A stretch of 64,000 bases of DNA from the NCBI RefSeq assembly GCF_009905375.1, contig NW_027417618.1:42107-106106 (forward strand). The letters are read 5' to 3'. The DNA is from Apium graveolens (lineage: Eukaryota; Streptophyta; Magnoliopsida; Apiales; Apiaceae). Under the pieces are notes generated by a model that saw only the letters and a list, made by a program, of their open reading frames with translations, did not search any database and was not told where the DNA came from. Shown here one piece after another: positions 1 to 10,747 of the stretch (its first letter is position 1; each line of letters starts with the position of its first letter). Made by a program: the position numbers and the translations under genes.

Positions 1-2
1 TT

Positions 3-931
3 GATTCAGCAATTGAAGAGCCTCTACAACTGCTTCACATGGATTTGTTTGGACCAGTCAATGTATTGTCAATTTCAAAGAAAAGATTTTGCCTAGTAAT
101 TGTAGATGATTTCTCAAAGTTCTCTTGGACATATTTCCTAAAGTCTAAAGATGAGGCTAGTGAAATCATCATCAATCACATAAGGCAAGTTAACAATCAT
201 CCTGATTTCAAAGTAAGAAGAATCAGGAGTGACAATGGAACTGAGTTCAAGAACCATGTTATGAGAGCATTTTGTGAAGAAAATGGGATCTTGCATGAAT
301 TTTCAGCAGCAAGGACTCCACAACAGAATGGAGTAGTGGAAAGGAAGAATAGATCTCTTATTTAAGCTGCAAGGACAATGCTTGAAGAATCAAAATTACC
401 AACATATTTCTGGGCTGAAGCTACACTCAGAACATCTCTCTGATTAATCAAGCAAGATGCATGACACCTTATCAATTGTTCAAGAACAAGAAGCCAACTC
501 TAAACTTTCTTCATGTCTTTGGCTGTAAATGCTATATTTTGAGAAATCAAACTGATCAAAATGGGAAGTTTGATGCTAAAGCAGATGAAGGAATTTTTGT
601 TGGATATGCTGTTGGTAAAGCATATAGAGTCTACAATCTAAGAACCAACATTGTTGTTGAATCTATACATGTTGTGTTTGATGATAAAAAGATTGAAGGA
701 CTAAAAGATGGAGATTACCATGAGAGCCTCAAATTCGACAATGTTGAGATGGTCAGTGATGAAAGTGATGATGAGAGTGATCAAGAAACAGTTTCTAAGG
801 ATAATGTAGACAAATCTACCACCAATAAAGCACATAACTCAACATCCATCGAGTTACATAATGCTTCATCCGTCGGAAGGCAATCTGTGTTATCCGTCGG
901 AAGACAACCTGCCTCATCCGTCTGTACTTAA
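3..931 (+). pseudogene. A1 integrase core and C-terminal region (broken)
   Basis: Frame open from base 3 shows the copia integrase core: MDLFGP, VIVDDFSKFSW, then SDNGTEF and PQQNGVVERKN, giving the D, D and E of the catalytic triad. A TAA at 363-365 interrupts the frame where the protein should run on, and a deletion near 420-450 shifts it. The frame resumes at 461 (MTPYQLFKNKKP, then HVFGCKCY), the conserved integrase C-terminal stretch. The tail (residues about 100-156 of this segment) is acidic and serine-rich and forms the linker to RT. It contains copies of ATCCGTCG. The start codon lies outside the window. A pseudogene in this copy. Confidence 0.93.
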
Positions 932-947
932 AATTCACCATCCGTCG
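844..947 (+). repeat. Family-A motif cluster in the integrase-RT linker
   Basis: ATCCGTCG occurs at 868, 892 and 940, with near copies ATCCATCG at about 844 and ATCCGTCT at about 916. The copies sit inside or just after the coding linker between integrase and RT. The same motif is found in the LTR and spacers of this family. Confidence 0.9.
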
Positions 948-958
948 GGTTATCTAAA

Positions 959-2755
959 TGAGCAGGAAATCAAGGAAGGTCACCCATAGAAAGTACCCCT
1001 TTCTCAAATCAAAGATCCACAAACTCTAGGGGAGTTTCTAGCAATCAAAACTCAATCACACATCAAGACAACATTGAGGTCTCTTCATCTAGAGCTAATC
1101 TACCTCAACCAAGGAAATGGACAAAAGATCACCCCTTTGAACTAATTATTGGTGATGTGTCTTCTAGAGTTCAAACAAGAAGAGCAACTCAGATAGAATG
1201 TCTATACAGCAGCTTTCTGTCAAAGGAAGAACCAAAGAAGGTAGAAGAAGCTTTGCTGGATTCTGATTGGATTTTAGCTATGCAGGAGGAGCTAAACCAA
1301 TTTGAAAGGAATAAAGTATGGAAGCTGGTACCCAAGCCTAAAGGAAAGAATCCAATAGACACCAAATGGGTATTCAGAAACAAGATGGATGAAAATGGCA
1401 TAGTAGTAAGGAATAAAGCCACATTGGTTGCTAAAGGCTATTGCCAGCAAGAAGGAATATATTTTGATGAAACATTTGCTCCTGTTGCAAGACTTGAAGC
1501 CATCAGAATCTTCTTAGCCTATGCAGCCCATGCCAACTTCAAGGTCTATCAAATGGATGTCAAAAGTGCCTTTCTGAATGGAGATTTGGAGGAAGAATTG
1601 TATGTTAGTTAACCTCCTAGCTTTGAAGATCCAAATTTTCCAGAGTATGTCTATTATCTACTGAAAGCACTTTATGGACTAAAGCAAGCACCTAGAGCCT
1701 GTTATGACACTTTATCAAAGTTCCTTTTGGAAAATCACTTCACAAGAGGTATTGTAGATAAAACTTTATTTTTCAGAAATGTTAATGGCTCTAGCATACT
1801 TGTTCAAATTTATGTAGATGATATTATTTTTGACTCTACAGATGAGAAACTTTGTAAAAAGTTTGCCAAACTGAAGCAAAGTAAGTATGAAATGAGTATG
1901 ATTGGAGAACTAACTTACTTTCTTGGTTTACAAGTTAAGCAAGTTAGTGATGGAATATTCATTAGTCAAACTAAATATATTTTTGATCTTTTAAAGAAGT
2001 TTGATCTAATGGATTGAACATCTGCAGATACTCCCATGGCCACTGCAACTAAGCTTGAACTAAACACTACTGAAAAGTCTGTGGATATTTTGAGCTATAG
2101 AGGCATGGTTGGCTCACTTCTGTACTTAACAGCTAGTAGGCGATATATAATGTTTGCTACATATTTATGTGCTAGATTTCAGGCTGATCCTAAAGAGTCT
2201 CACTTGATAGCTATTAAGAGAATTTTCAGATATCTCAAGGGAACACCAAAACTTGGCATTTTGTATCCTAGAGATTCTGGTTTTGATCTAACTGGTTATT
2301 CAGATGCAGATTATGCAGGTTGCAGAATTGACAGAAAAAGCGCAACAGGAACTTGTCAATTTCTAGGAAACAAGCTTGTGTCCTGGTTCAGTAAAAAGAA
2401 AAATTCAGTTTCTACCTCTACAGCTGAAGCTGAATATATTGCTGCTGGCAGTTGTTGTGCACGGATTTTATGGATGAAAAATCAATTTCTAGACTATGGT
2501 TTGGAAGTTGAGAGGATTCCTATTTTCTGTGATAACACAAGTGCAATTGCCATCACTGAAAATCCAGTGCAACATTCAAGGACAAAGCACATAGACATCA
2601 AGTACCATTTCATAAGGGAACATGTAATGAATGGTACTGTAGAGTTACATTTTGTTCCAAGTGAGAAGCAACTTACAGATATATTTACCAAGCCACTGGA
2701 TGAATCCACCTTTTCTAGGTTGGTAAGTGAGTTAGGTATGCTTAATTTCTCTTGA
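959..2755 (+). pseudogene. A1 reverse transcriptase and RNase H (broken)
   Basis: Copia RT followed by RNase [13 protein letters not shown] and [14 protein letters not shown] open the RT domain; [12 protein letters not shown] follows; the catalytic YVDD is at 1811-1822 (IYVDDIIF). RNase H shows GYSDADYAGC, STAEAEYIAA and DNTSAI, with the conserved tail HIDIKYHFIREHV and the family end DIFTKPL. In-frame stops at 1610-1612 (where glutamine is expected) and 2015-2017 split it into three open stretches (1157-1609, 1613-2014, 2018-2755), all in one frame. Otherwise well preserved, suggesting loss of function by point mutation. No separate start is expected because the protein is cleaved from a polyprotein. 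Confidence 0.95.
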
Positions 2756-3275
2756 ATTTATCTGAGTTACTTTGCAAGTTGAAAAGTAGCCAGAAATTTA
2801 GCTGATTTTTAGTCTTGAATGAAATTTTGGCTAAGTCAAAATTTGCATCTCGAAGGATGACCATTATCCATCGAGTTGAGTCATCCGTCGATATACTATA
2901 TGCAAATAAAAATCAATTACTTTTCTGGAATCTTTTAAAACTCGACGGATAACAGTTTATCCTCATCCGTCGAAGTGTCTAAATCTTAACCGTTAATTCC
3001 CTGAACATTATCCATCGAGTATACTTACAGTTTATAAGCATTACACGACGGATAATGGGTAGGAATTTTTACAGTTTATTTTTAAACGGCTATTTTAGGC
3101 AATTTCTATTGGGTAATTTACTTTTCTTTATTATTTTCATCCGTTGTTTTTGAGGAAGTATAAAAGCTTATTTCATTCCAATTCTTTTCTTTTATCATTC
3201 TCAAATTCAACTACTTTTATTTTACTCTCTCTCAAGCAAATATCCTCTTTCTCTTCAAGCTTTCATTCTCTAACA
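2756..3275 (+). repeat. A1 post-pol spacer with family-A motif array
   Basis: Non-coding stretch between RNase H and the extra gene. CGACGGAT occurs at 2943 and 3046, ATCCGTCG at 2883 and 2964, with variants ATCCATCG at about 2867 and 3009 and CGAAGGAT at about 2851. Both orientations alternate, so neighbouring copies could pair as hairpins in RNA. The last 130 bases before the ATG at 3276 are a pyrimidine-rich leader (repeated TTTCTC runs). Confidence 0.88.
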
Positions 3276-6181
3276 ATGGCACCTGTAGTAAAGATCATGT
3301 CTAAGACTGGGTTCATTTATGAGAAGAACAACTTCACTGCTTTGGTCAATAAGGGTATTCAGCAATCAGAAGACTATCACATGATGATGGACTTCGTGAA
3401 GAACTGCAAGTTAAGTTATGCCATGCTTGAATCACCCACAGTTTACTGTGAAGTTGTTGAAGAGATATGGACCACTGTAAACTACAACTCTACTGACAAA
3501 AACATCACTCTAAGTATCATAGGTAATGAGTTCTGTATCAATAGCGATGTGATAAAAGCATGTTTCAAAATTCCTGATGATAATGTAACTTCACCACACA
3601 CTGACACTGGTATTATCAATATGCTTAATTCCATGCATTATGCACTTCCTACTAATAAGCTAAGTGAGATTAGAAGATTAGGTCTTAGGAAGGAATGAAG
3701 TTTCATTTGTGATATTGTGACTAAAGTTTTCTCTAGAAAAGTCAGTAATTTTGATTCTGTTAACATTTCCATGCTTAACATGCTATACATGCTAGTTACT
3801 GATAAATTTTACAATTTCAGTGACCTTGTCTTGTATGAGTTAGGTTTTAAACTAGGTGAGTTAGCCAAAAGGGGAAATAATGTATATTATGCTAGATTTT
3901 TCATGATATTGGCTAACCATCTTTGTCAAGAGATTGTACTTGAGAACCCAAACAACAAATTAGCTTGTTGGGTTCAAGAGAGAAGAATCATTGCAGATTT
4001 GAACAGAGCCAACCACCATAGGGATGTGCCAATGTTCTATTTCCCTGTAATGCTGAAACCTCAGGTAAGTGAGGTAAGTTCATCCATACCCTCAACTATT
4101 CCAATCTCCTCTATTTCTTTGAGTTCAGGCATAGCTATGGCAACTGTGACAATGACCAAATAGTTGCCTACCAAAGCTGCCAAAACAACTGTAATTTCCA
4201 AATCCAAATCAAAGAAACCCCCTCTGGTATCTCTCAAAAGGTACCAGTTGAAAAATCTACCAAAGCCAAAGAGGGGAGTGTGAAGGAGGGTCAGATAGGT
4301 GAGGGAAGGGGTGAACATCAAAGAAACCCCAAGGATAAGGTTGGAGAGTTGAGTGAATCCCAGCCTAGCCATACTGCAGTTTCCCAATAAACTGCAGTGC
4401 TTAAAAAGGACAAAAGCTCACTTCTAGCTGCATCATCCCAAAAGGATGTGGCTATTGAACAAAGCTCTCAGCCAAGAGCACAGGCCAAAAGGGTTAGGGA
4501 CACAAGCTCACCCCAAACTTACACAAGAAAGAAGAAATCCAAAACAACTGGGGATGCACAAGGCGCACACACAGTGAAAACTGGTGCTAAAGACACATTC
4601 CCTGCACTTTCTCAAATTCCGATTGATGTGGCTCCAATAAATGTGGAGTCACAACCAAAATCTCTTATAATAGAAGTCTCTGAAACACCATACTCACCAA
4701 CAAACTCTCTGGAAGTGGATATGATAAACACTTCAATTCCTGATTCCCCTTCTTTAACTCTGTTGGGGAAGCCAAAATCTAGTGCAAGTGAGCATCATCT
4801 TTTAGATGATTTGTTGGCTCACTTGCCAATTCTTTCAGATACTATAGTGACATCTGTGCCTCAAATAACTTCAATCAACACAGAGTCAACAATAGTTTCT
4901 CTTCCCACCTCATTCATTTATACTCTCTCGATGGATATTGCTCATCCGTCGAGTAGTGATTGTATCCTGACGGATAAGCTTAACAGCAGTTATCCGTCGG
5001 ATAGCTTTACCACTCACCCGATGGATATCACTTATCCGTCGAGTGTCTCTACATAACTTCAAACTTCAATTATTTCTAGTGCAGAAGATTTAGTGGTAAT
5101 ACAGTCACTCTTAGGACTGAGAGAAGATAGTGCTTTGAGTGAGAGGCTGGGTTGCTCCCAGGAAAAAGGAGAGGAAAAGAGTGAATCTCAGTAATCCATT
5201 TATTCAGGATTGGCAAAAGTGAGTGAGAGGAGTCCCACCTTAGAAGGTGAAGGTGAGGGTGTGAGGGTGGGGAGCCAGGGTGAGACCCTGATGCAACAAA
5301 AGAGAGATTATGAGAGAAAGGCAGGTACAGGAGAAATAAGGGTGGATCCAGCCATTGCTAGTGAGTCAATGATTGTGGATGATGCTGAAAAGGGAAGACA
5401 ATTTTAGCAACATTACAAAGCTAAAATTGATAACCTTTCCTTGGATGCTGATACTTTTACTCATCCTATGTCAGCCTATCAATTGTTGGCTGCTCAGGGC
5501 AATGTGGAGGTAGAACAGACCTTGAATCTAATACCCACCTCAGAATCTCTTCAAAGAGATAAAGCTGCTGTCAATAGGATGCCTTCTCAAGCTGGTGAGC
5601 CATCTGAAGAATTTGGAGTAAATTCTAATGATGATGACTCTGGTTCTTTGGATAGAAGCATGAACTTAGGGGGAGCTGAAGGCCCAAGTTCTGCTTTAAG
5701 TTTACCTGAATGGGCATGGGCAAAGGAATCTACACCAGGACAATTTGAGGTGTCTTTGGTCAAACAAGTAATGGCTATTCAACAGGCCCTTCAGGAAACT
5801 TCAGATGCTGGTACCAAGGCTGTTCTTCAAGCTCACCTAGACTCTCTACATCTAATGAAGATCCAGCACTTAAGGCAGAATCTCAGTGTGGATGAATTGA
5901 AAAGAGATATAGCTGACTTGAAGACCTATAACTCTGAGAAGCTGGATTCAGTAATGCTATATGGTACCATGCAAGATCTACTACTAAGATTGAGGAGAGA
6001 ATCAGACTCTGAAAAGAAGCTAGCTAAGATGGAAAACAGAGTTCAAGTTATTGAAGATTCAGTGGCTACTCTTCTTCAAAATCAACAGAATCAGACAAAT
6101 CTTCTCATGCAAATGGCTAAAGCACAAGGCCTAACTCCTCAACTTGATGATAACAAAAAAGGGGGAGAGAGAATCAAGTAA
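3276..6181 (+). pseudogene. A1 extra gene downstream of pol, N-terminal and middle parts (broken)
   Basis: This gene occupies the env-like position of Sireviruses. Its function is unknown and I see no signal peptide or membrane segment. I place the start at ATG 3276 (MAPVVKIMSK) because A2 has the same start at 10748. The first 300 residues form a folded-looking module (SYAMLESPTVYCEVVEEIWTT; CWVQERRIIADL) also seen in A2. After it comes a long low-complexity Ser/Thr/Pro/Lys region, then a helical, probably coiled-coil stretch near 5750-6100. Breaks: TGA at 3696-3698 where A2 keeps tryptophan, a stop at 4161-4163, a frameshift between about 4164 and 4390, and stops at 5054-5056, 5192-5194 and 5405-5407. 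Confidence 0.8.
4928..5043 (+). repeat. Family-A motif cluster inside the extra gene
   Basis: Six to seven copies or near copies within 116 coding bases: CGATGGAT, ATCCGTCG, TGACGGAT, ATCCGTCG, CGATGGAT, ATCCGTCG. In the protein they appear as recurring MDI, HPSS, YPSS strings. A2 has the equivalent cluster at 12355-12490. Confidence 0.88.
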
Positions 6182-6212
6182 GGGGGAGAAAGGACCAACA
6201 TAGGGGGAGAAA
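6160..6212 (+). repeat. Internal polypurine-tract repeats
   Basis: Three copies of GGGGGAGA within about 50 bases (near 6164, 6182 and 6202) followed by purine-rich DNA. Multiple internal PPT-like tracts upstream of the real PPT are a recognised hallmark of Sireviruses. They end the open frame of the middle part of the extra gene. A2 has weaker equivalents at about 26130-26190. Confidence 0.85.
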
Positions 6213-6446
6213 CTTCAAGTACAAATCAACAAAGTAATTGTACCTTCAATTACTATCTCCAAGCCACCTGTTGCAGATGGTATAGATCTAATTGAAGCAG
6301 CAGCAGCAAATTTGAAAGTTGATGAAAAAGGAAAGTTGAGTTTAATCAACTGGGAAAAGATTAATGAGGAAATTTAGAGAAAGTTTAAATTAGTCAAGGA
6401 GCCAGTTAAGTCAGCCATCCATCACTCTCATGTCAAGCCAATCAGT

Positions 6447-7841
6447 GTGAATGAGATGAGCATGAACTATCTGGAGAAAGAACAATCTTCCTGCATCAAA
6501 TCACAAAAGGCTGAAATAATTCTCAAACCAAGGGCAAATTATCCAAAGTCATCTTTAAAGAATCCCTTGGACACTGTGTATGAGACACCCAAGCCTGATG
6601 AAAAGAAGCTTCTGTCAAGATCCATTGTCTTCTATAATGATCCAGCTGATTCATCCTCAAAAAGGAGAATTGCTAAGATATTCAGAAATGGAAAGGAAAT
6701 TTGTGTGGTAGCTGGACATCCACAATTTGCTCAAGCAAAGAAAGAAGAGAAAGCAAGATTAAAGAAGGAAAAGAGGCAAGCTGCTCTAGATGCAAAGAAA
6801 TCTAAACAAAAGAAAGAGCAGATTATCATCTTGGCGAAGCTACAGGCTGTAAACTCTTCTCAACAAATTCCCTCTCAACCATCTGAAGCTGCTGAATCAA
6901 AGAAGAAGATTGAAGAACAGAAGAAATCCCCAAGAAAGAAAGAATTGGCTAGAAGAACAAAAAGGAAACTGGATGTTGTTGACAATGAATTGGAAGATCA
7001 ATTTCCTAAGGAATCCACACTAGCTAAAACTCAAGCATCAAAGCCCTCTGTGGTATTTGAAGACATAAGGGTGGTGGACCCCTACAGGAACATACATGGA
7101 GAGCCTATTGTGCCAAAGGATGAGCCAATAGAGTGGGATAAATTACCAATTCCTGACTTCAACTCACCAATCCTTACCAAGCCAAAAAGGACAAAATCAA
7201 GGGCAGTCAAGAAAGTGAAGTTGTCACCTCTCAAATCCAAGTCAGTAGTTAAAGCTCAACCCAAGGTCAACAGGGGAGACTACTTGTACTTGTGTGACAT
7301 CAAAGAATTCTCAGATCTAAACCTTTATCTGGATGAACTGGATGAAGTAAGGGCAATTGATGCATACAGAAACCTACCTGAAAGGTTGGTGTTCAAGTAC
7401 AAAGGAGGAAGGGAGATTCAGTGGCCTCTTCACAGGATACTTCAAGAAAGCCAAGCTGTGTTGATCAAAGTCTATTCATCCTTCAAGAAAAACTTTGGGT
7501 TCAATGTAACTGCAAGAAGACTAGTATTGAAGAGGATTGAAGAGCTGAGGAGTGTTAGAGCTAAAGATGCACTCCCAAAGACTCTAATCATTCCATACAC
7601 AGGGAGAAGAGTGCATCTAAGGCCCTACTGGCTGATGGAATTCATGGATGACAAGGGTGTGAGAAGATTCTTCAGACTAGAAGACCAATTGAGTATCTCT
7701 AGCAATGAGACTCTCTTGGAGATGCAAGAAATGCTAGATCTCTCAGAATCTGATGAACTAGAATTCCACAGGCAGCTCCAGAATCAAATTGAAGAAAACA
7801 ACAGAAAGCTTGGAAGAAGATCCAGACCTTCAAGGAACTAG
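6447..7841 (+). CDS. A1 extra gene, C-terminal block (464 codons open)
   Basis: An uninterrupted 464-codon stretch, very lysine-rich in its first half (many KKEK and RKK runs) and globular in the second. Conserved blocks shared with A2 and A3 are KEICVVAGHPQFAQAKKEEK, YLDELDEVRAIDAYRNLPER, HLRPYWLMEF, FFRLEDQL and SSNETLLEMQ. A frame open upstream (about 6290-6376) ends at TAG 6375-6377, so this is probably the C-terminal half of the gene starting at 3276, separated by the internal polypurine repeats. The first ATG at 6447 may not be a true start. Function unknown; the basic composition fits nucleic-acid binding, which is inference only. Confidence 0.72.
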   Translation: MNEMSMNYLEKEQSSCIKSQKAEIILKPRANYPKSSLKNPLDTVYETPKPDEKKLLSRSIVFYNDPADSSSKRRIAKIFRNGKEICVVAGHPQFAQAKKEEKARLKKEKRQAALDAKKSKQKKEQIIILAKLQAVNSSQQIPSQPSEAAESKKKIEEQKKSPRKKELARRTKRKLDVVDNELEDQFPKESTLAKTQASKPSVVFEDIRVVDPYRNIHGEPIVPKDEPIEWDKLPIPDFNSPILTKPKRTKSRAVKKVKLSPLKSKSVVKAQPKVNRGDYLYLCDIKEFSDLNLYLDELDEVRAIDAYRNLPERLVFKYKGGREIQWPLHRILQESQAVLIKVYSSFKKNFGFNVTARRLVLKRIEELRSVRAKDALPKTLIIPYTGRRVHLRPYWLMEFMDDKGVRRFFRLEDQLSISSNETLLEMQEMLDLSESDELEFHRQLQNQIEENNRKLGRRSRPSRN

Positions 7842-8002
7842 AAAAACCTGCTCAGGCTAGAGGAGCACCTTGAACTGAATGTGAGCCAAACCTTGTACAT
7901 TTTGTTTAATTGAAGCACTTTCAGTTTTAAAGATATATGTTTAGGATGTTTTGTTATCATCAAGTATCTCTTAATTTATGGCTACAATTCCAGTAGACAT
8001 AA

Positions 8003-8014
8003 ATTGGGGGAGAT
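8003..8014 (+). promoter_or_regulatory. A1 polypurine tract
   Basis: AATTGGGGGAGAT lies immediately before the TG of the 3' LTR. The same GGGGGAGAT|TG junction is seen in B (13928, minus) and A3 (63437, minus). It is the expected primer for plus-strand DNA synthesis. Bases 7842-8002 between the stop codon and the PPT hold no gene that I can see. Confidence 0.92.
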
Positions 8015-8096
8015 TGTTGTAAATATGTTGTGTACTTGATGATCACTTAAACAAAACATCTAAGTAGATTTTACTTAGTGAAATAATGTAGCACTC

Positions 8097-8528
8097 GACG
8101 GATAAGAATTATAGTCCCGACGGATAACTCATTATAGTCCCGACGGATGATTAACTTATTATCCATCGAGTGAGTAGTTTATGTAATAATAAGTTTGTAG
8201 CACAGTGATGTATGCACCTTTGTATAGAATCTGTAGTAGCATATAAGTCATATTGACTTTAACTAGATATGCAGAATAGGTTGATTAACTGTACATAAGT
8301 AATGTCTTGTAATTCTATATAAGTGAAATGAAGTCAAGTTCCAAAATAGCTACCGACGGATGATTAACAAAGCCTTCGACGGATGATCAAACGACTATCA
8401 ACGGATGTTTAACATAGCAGTCGACGGATGATCAATTAAGTCATCGACGGATGTTCTGAAAGTCGATGGATGATCATATCAAGAATTCAAACATCAGTTG
8501 AACAGTGAAAGCTGACACACAGCCGTCG
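8097..8528 (+). repeat. CGACGGAT array in the A1 LTR U3
   Basis: Exact CGACGGAT at 8097, 8118, 8141, 8354, 8377, 8422 and 8445, with variants at 8161 (ATCCATCG), 8399 (CAACGGAT), 8464 (CGATGGAT) and 8523 (CCGTCG). All lie upstream of the TATA box at 8650, the place of promoter or enhancer elements. Spacing is irregular (about 20-25 bases within two sub-clusters). Confidence 0.9.
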
Positions 8529-8649
8529 AGTTGTATACAAACACATTGTGGAAGCCCATTAACTGGGTAATAGAGGACTAAAAGCAGCAAAGATTAAGAC
8601 TGTTAGATTTTATATTTGTTCAGTCTTTTTGACTTTGTAATCTTGGTAT

Positions 8650-8657
8650 TATATAAA
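8650..8657 (+). promoter_or_regulatory. TATA box of A1 LTR
   Basis: TATATAAA followed by CCAAG. The A3 LTR has the same TATATAAACCAAG at the matching place (62690-62697, minus). Transcription would be expected to start near 8680. Confidence 0.8.
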
Positions 8658-9039
8658 CCAAGAGAGTAGCAAATAGAAAAAAAAAAGAGAGACAACTGAG
8701 AGAAACACAAAAACAGAGAAATCTTTGTAAGCAGAATCTTTAGCATTTCCTGTAAACTCAGTATTTCATTTGTAAGCAGCTGTGAGCATTCTTGTACACA
8801 GAGTCCTCTCGATATATTATATATATCTCTGGTGGAATTGTTTAAATCCACCAGAAAGTTTTTAAAGACTCTTGTTTTTAATTACTTATGTTTTGATTCA
8901 TTATATTTCTATTCCGCATTGTGCCAATCAAAACATTATATCTATATTCGAGTTGAACATTTTTATTTCAAGAAAAAAGTTCAAGAATTCCATTCAACCC
9001 CCCTTCTGTAATCCTTGCTATATGGTTAAGGGACTAACA

Positions 9040-10247
9040 AATGGATATCAAAAGTGCTTTTCCTGAATGGAGATTTGGAGGGGGAAGTCTATGTCAGTCA
9101 GCCTCCTGGTTTTGAAGATCCAAATTTTCCAGAATATGTCTACTATCTTTTGAAGGCACTTTATGGACTGAAGCAAGCACCTAGAGCCTGGTATGACACT
9201 TTATCAAATTTTCTCTTAGAAAATCATTTCACAAAAAGGTACTGTTGATAAAACTTTATTCTATAGAAATGTTAATGGCTCTAGTATACTTGTTCAAATT
9301 TATGTAGATAATATTATATTTGGTTCTATAGATGAAAAACTTTACAAAAAGTTTGGCAAATTGATGCAAAGTAAATATGAAATGAGCATGATGGGAGAAA
9401 TAACTTACTTTCTTGGTTTACAAGTTAAGCAAATTAGTGATGGAATATTCATTAGTTAAACCAAAAATAAATTTATGATCTTTTAAAGAAGTTTGACCTA
9501 ATGGACTGCATATCTGCAAAAACTCGTATGGCCACTGTAACTAAACTTGAATTAAACGCTACTGAAAAGTCTATGGATATTTGAAGTTATTGAGGTATGG
9601 TTGGTTTAATTTTATATTTAACAACCAGTAGGCCAGATATAATGTTTGCTACTTATATTTGTGCTAGATTTCAGGCTGATACTAGAGAATCTCATTTAGT
9701 AGCTATTAAGAGAACTTTCAGATATCTCAAAGGAACACCAAAACTTGGCATTTGGTATCCTAGAGATTCTGGTTTTGATCTAACTGGTTATTCAAATGTA
9801 GATTATGGAGGTTGTAAAATTGATAGAAAAAGTACAACATTAACCTGCCAATTTCTAGGAAATAAGCTAGTATCCTTGTTCAGTAAAAAGAAAAATTTAG
9901 TCTCTACTTCTATAGCTGAGGCTGAATATATTCCTGCTGGTAGTTGTTGTGCATAGATTTTATGGATGAAAAATTAACTGTTGGACTATGGTCTACAGGT
10001 GAATAAGATTCCTATTTTATGTGACAACACAAGTGCCATTGCAATTACTAAAAATCCAGTACATCATTCAAGAACCAAGAACATTGACATCAAGTACCAC
10101 TTCATTAGAGAACATGTCATGAATGGTACTGTGGAACTTTATTTTGTTCCAAGTGAGAAGAAACTTGCAAGCATCTTTACCAAGCCACTTGATGAATCCA
10201 CATTTACTAGGTTGGTAAGTGAGTTAGGTATGCTTAATTACTCTTAA
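9040..10247 (+). pseudogene. A2 reverse transcriptase (3' part) and RNase H (broken)
   Basis: Begins at the codon stretch equivalent to base 1551 of A1. An extra T near 9059-9062 shifts the frame, then [20 protein letters not shown] and [13 protein letters not shown] follow. A further insertion near 9235 shifts it again. The catalytic motif has decayed to YVDN (9301-9312), losing the second aspartate. RNase H runs from 9597 (TGYSNVDYGGC, AEAEYIPAG, DNTSAI), with a TAG at about 9955 and a TAA at about 9976. The conserved tail SIFTKPL ends at 10247. Clearly inactive. Confidence 0.93.
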
Positions 10248-10747
10248 TTTATTTTGATGTCTAAGCAAATTGAAATGCAGCCAGAGTAATATTTGATGCT
10301 TCTTGTTAAAGATGAAATTTTGACTAAGTCAGAATTTACATCTCGACGGATATTCATTATCCGTTGAAAATGAATATCCGTTGAATTTCATTTTCCGTTG
10401 AAGTATCAAACATTATTCTGGATACTTTTATTCTTATCCATCAAATTGCTCTAAATCTTAGCCGTTAATTCTAAGCATTATCCGTCGAATTTACTTATAG
10501 CCTGTATGTATATTTCAACGAATACTTTTAGAATTTTGACAGTTTTCTGTATGTTTAAACGGCTATTTTAGGCTAATTTGATTGGTTATTTCATTTTATT
10601 TTTTATTTTTGATAGTTTATTTCTGAGAAAGTTTAAAAGCTAATTTCATTTATATTTTTTATTTTCATCTTTCTCAAGCAATTTCTCTAACTCTCTTCTT
10701 CTCCAAAAGTAAATACTCCCTTTCTGCAACTAATTTCAATCACAACA
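10248..10747 (+). repeat. A2 post-pol spacer with degenerate family-A motifs
   Basis: Non-coding. CGACGGAT is at 10344, with ATCCGTTG repeated just after it (about 10358-10400), ATCCATCA at about 10437, ATCCGTCG near 10480 and CAACGAAT near 10516. The positions match those in A1 (2849-3054), but most copies have drifted from GTCG to GTTG, the form that dominates A3. A pyrimidine-rich leader precedes ATG 10748. Confidence 0.85.

Larger units (their letters stand above)
1..9039 (+). mobile_element. A1: Sirevirus-like Ty1/copia element, 3' portion
   Basis: The window opens inside the integrase of a copia element and runs through RT, RNase H, a motif-rich spacer, a long extra gene, internal polypurine repeats, a PPT and a complete 3' LTR ending at 9039. 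The order IN-RT-RNase H is diagnostic of Ty1/copia. The extra gene after pol plus repeated GGGGGAGA tracts are features known for the plant Sirevirus lineage. The 5' part lies outside the window. Immediately after the LTR the sequence becomes the RT gene of a second family member (A2), so A1 was inserted into A2. Several stops and frameshifts make this copy non-autonomous. Confidence 0.93.
8015..9039 (+). repeat. A1 3' LTR (1025 bp)
   Basis: Begins TGTTGTAAATATG after the PPT and ends in ...GGACTAACA, giving TGTT...AACA termini. It contains a TATA box at 8650, a dense motif array upstream of it and the C-rich tract TTCAACCCCCCTTCTG near the end, which recurs in the LTRs of A3 and C. The next bases (AATGG, 9040-9044) are RT coding sequence of A2, so the boundary is sharp. 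Homologous to the A3 LTR at 62334-63436. Confidence 0.92.
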
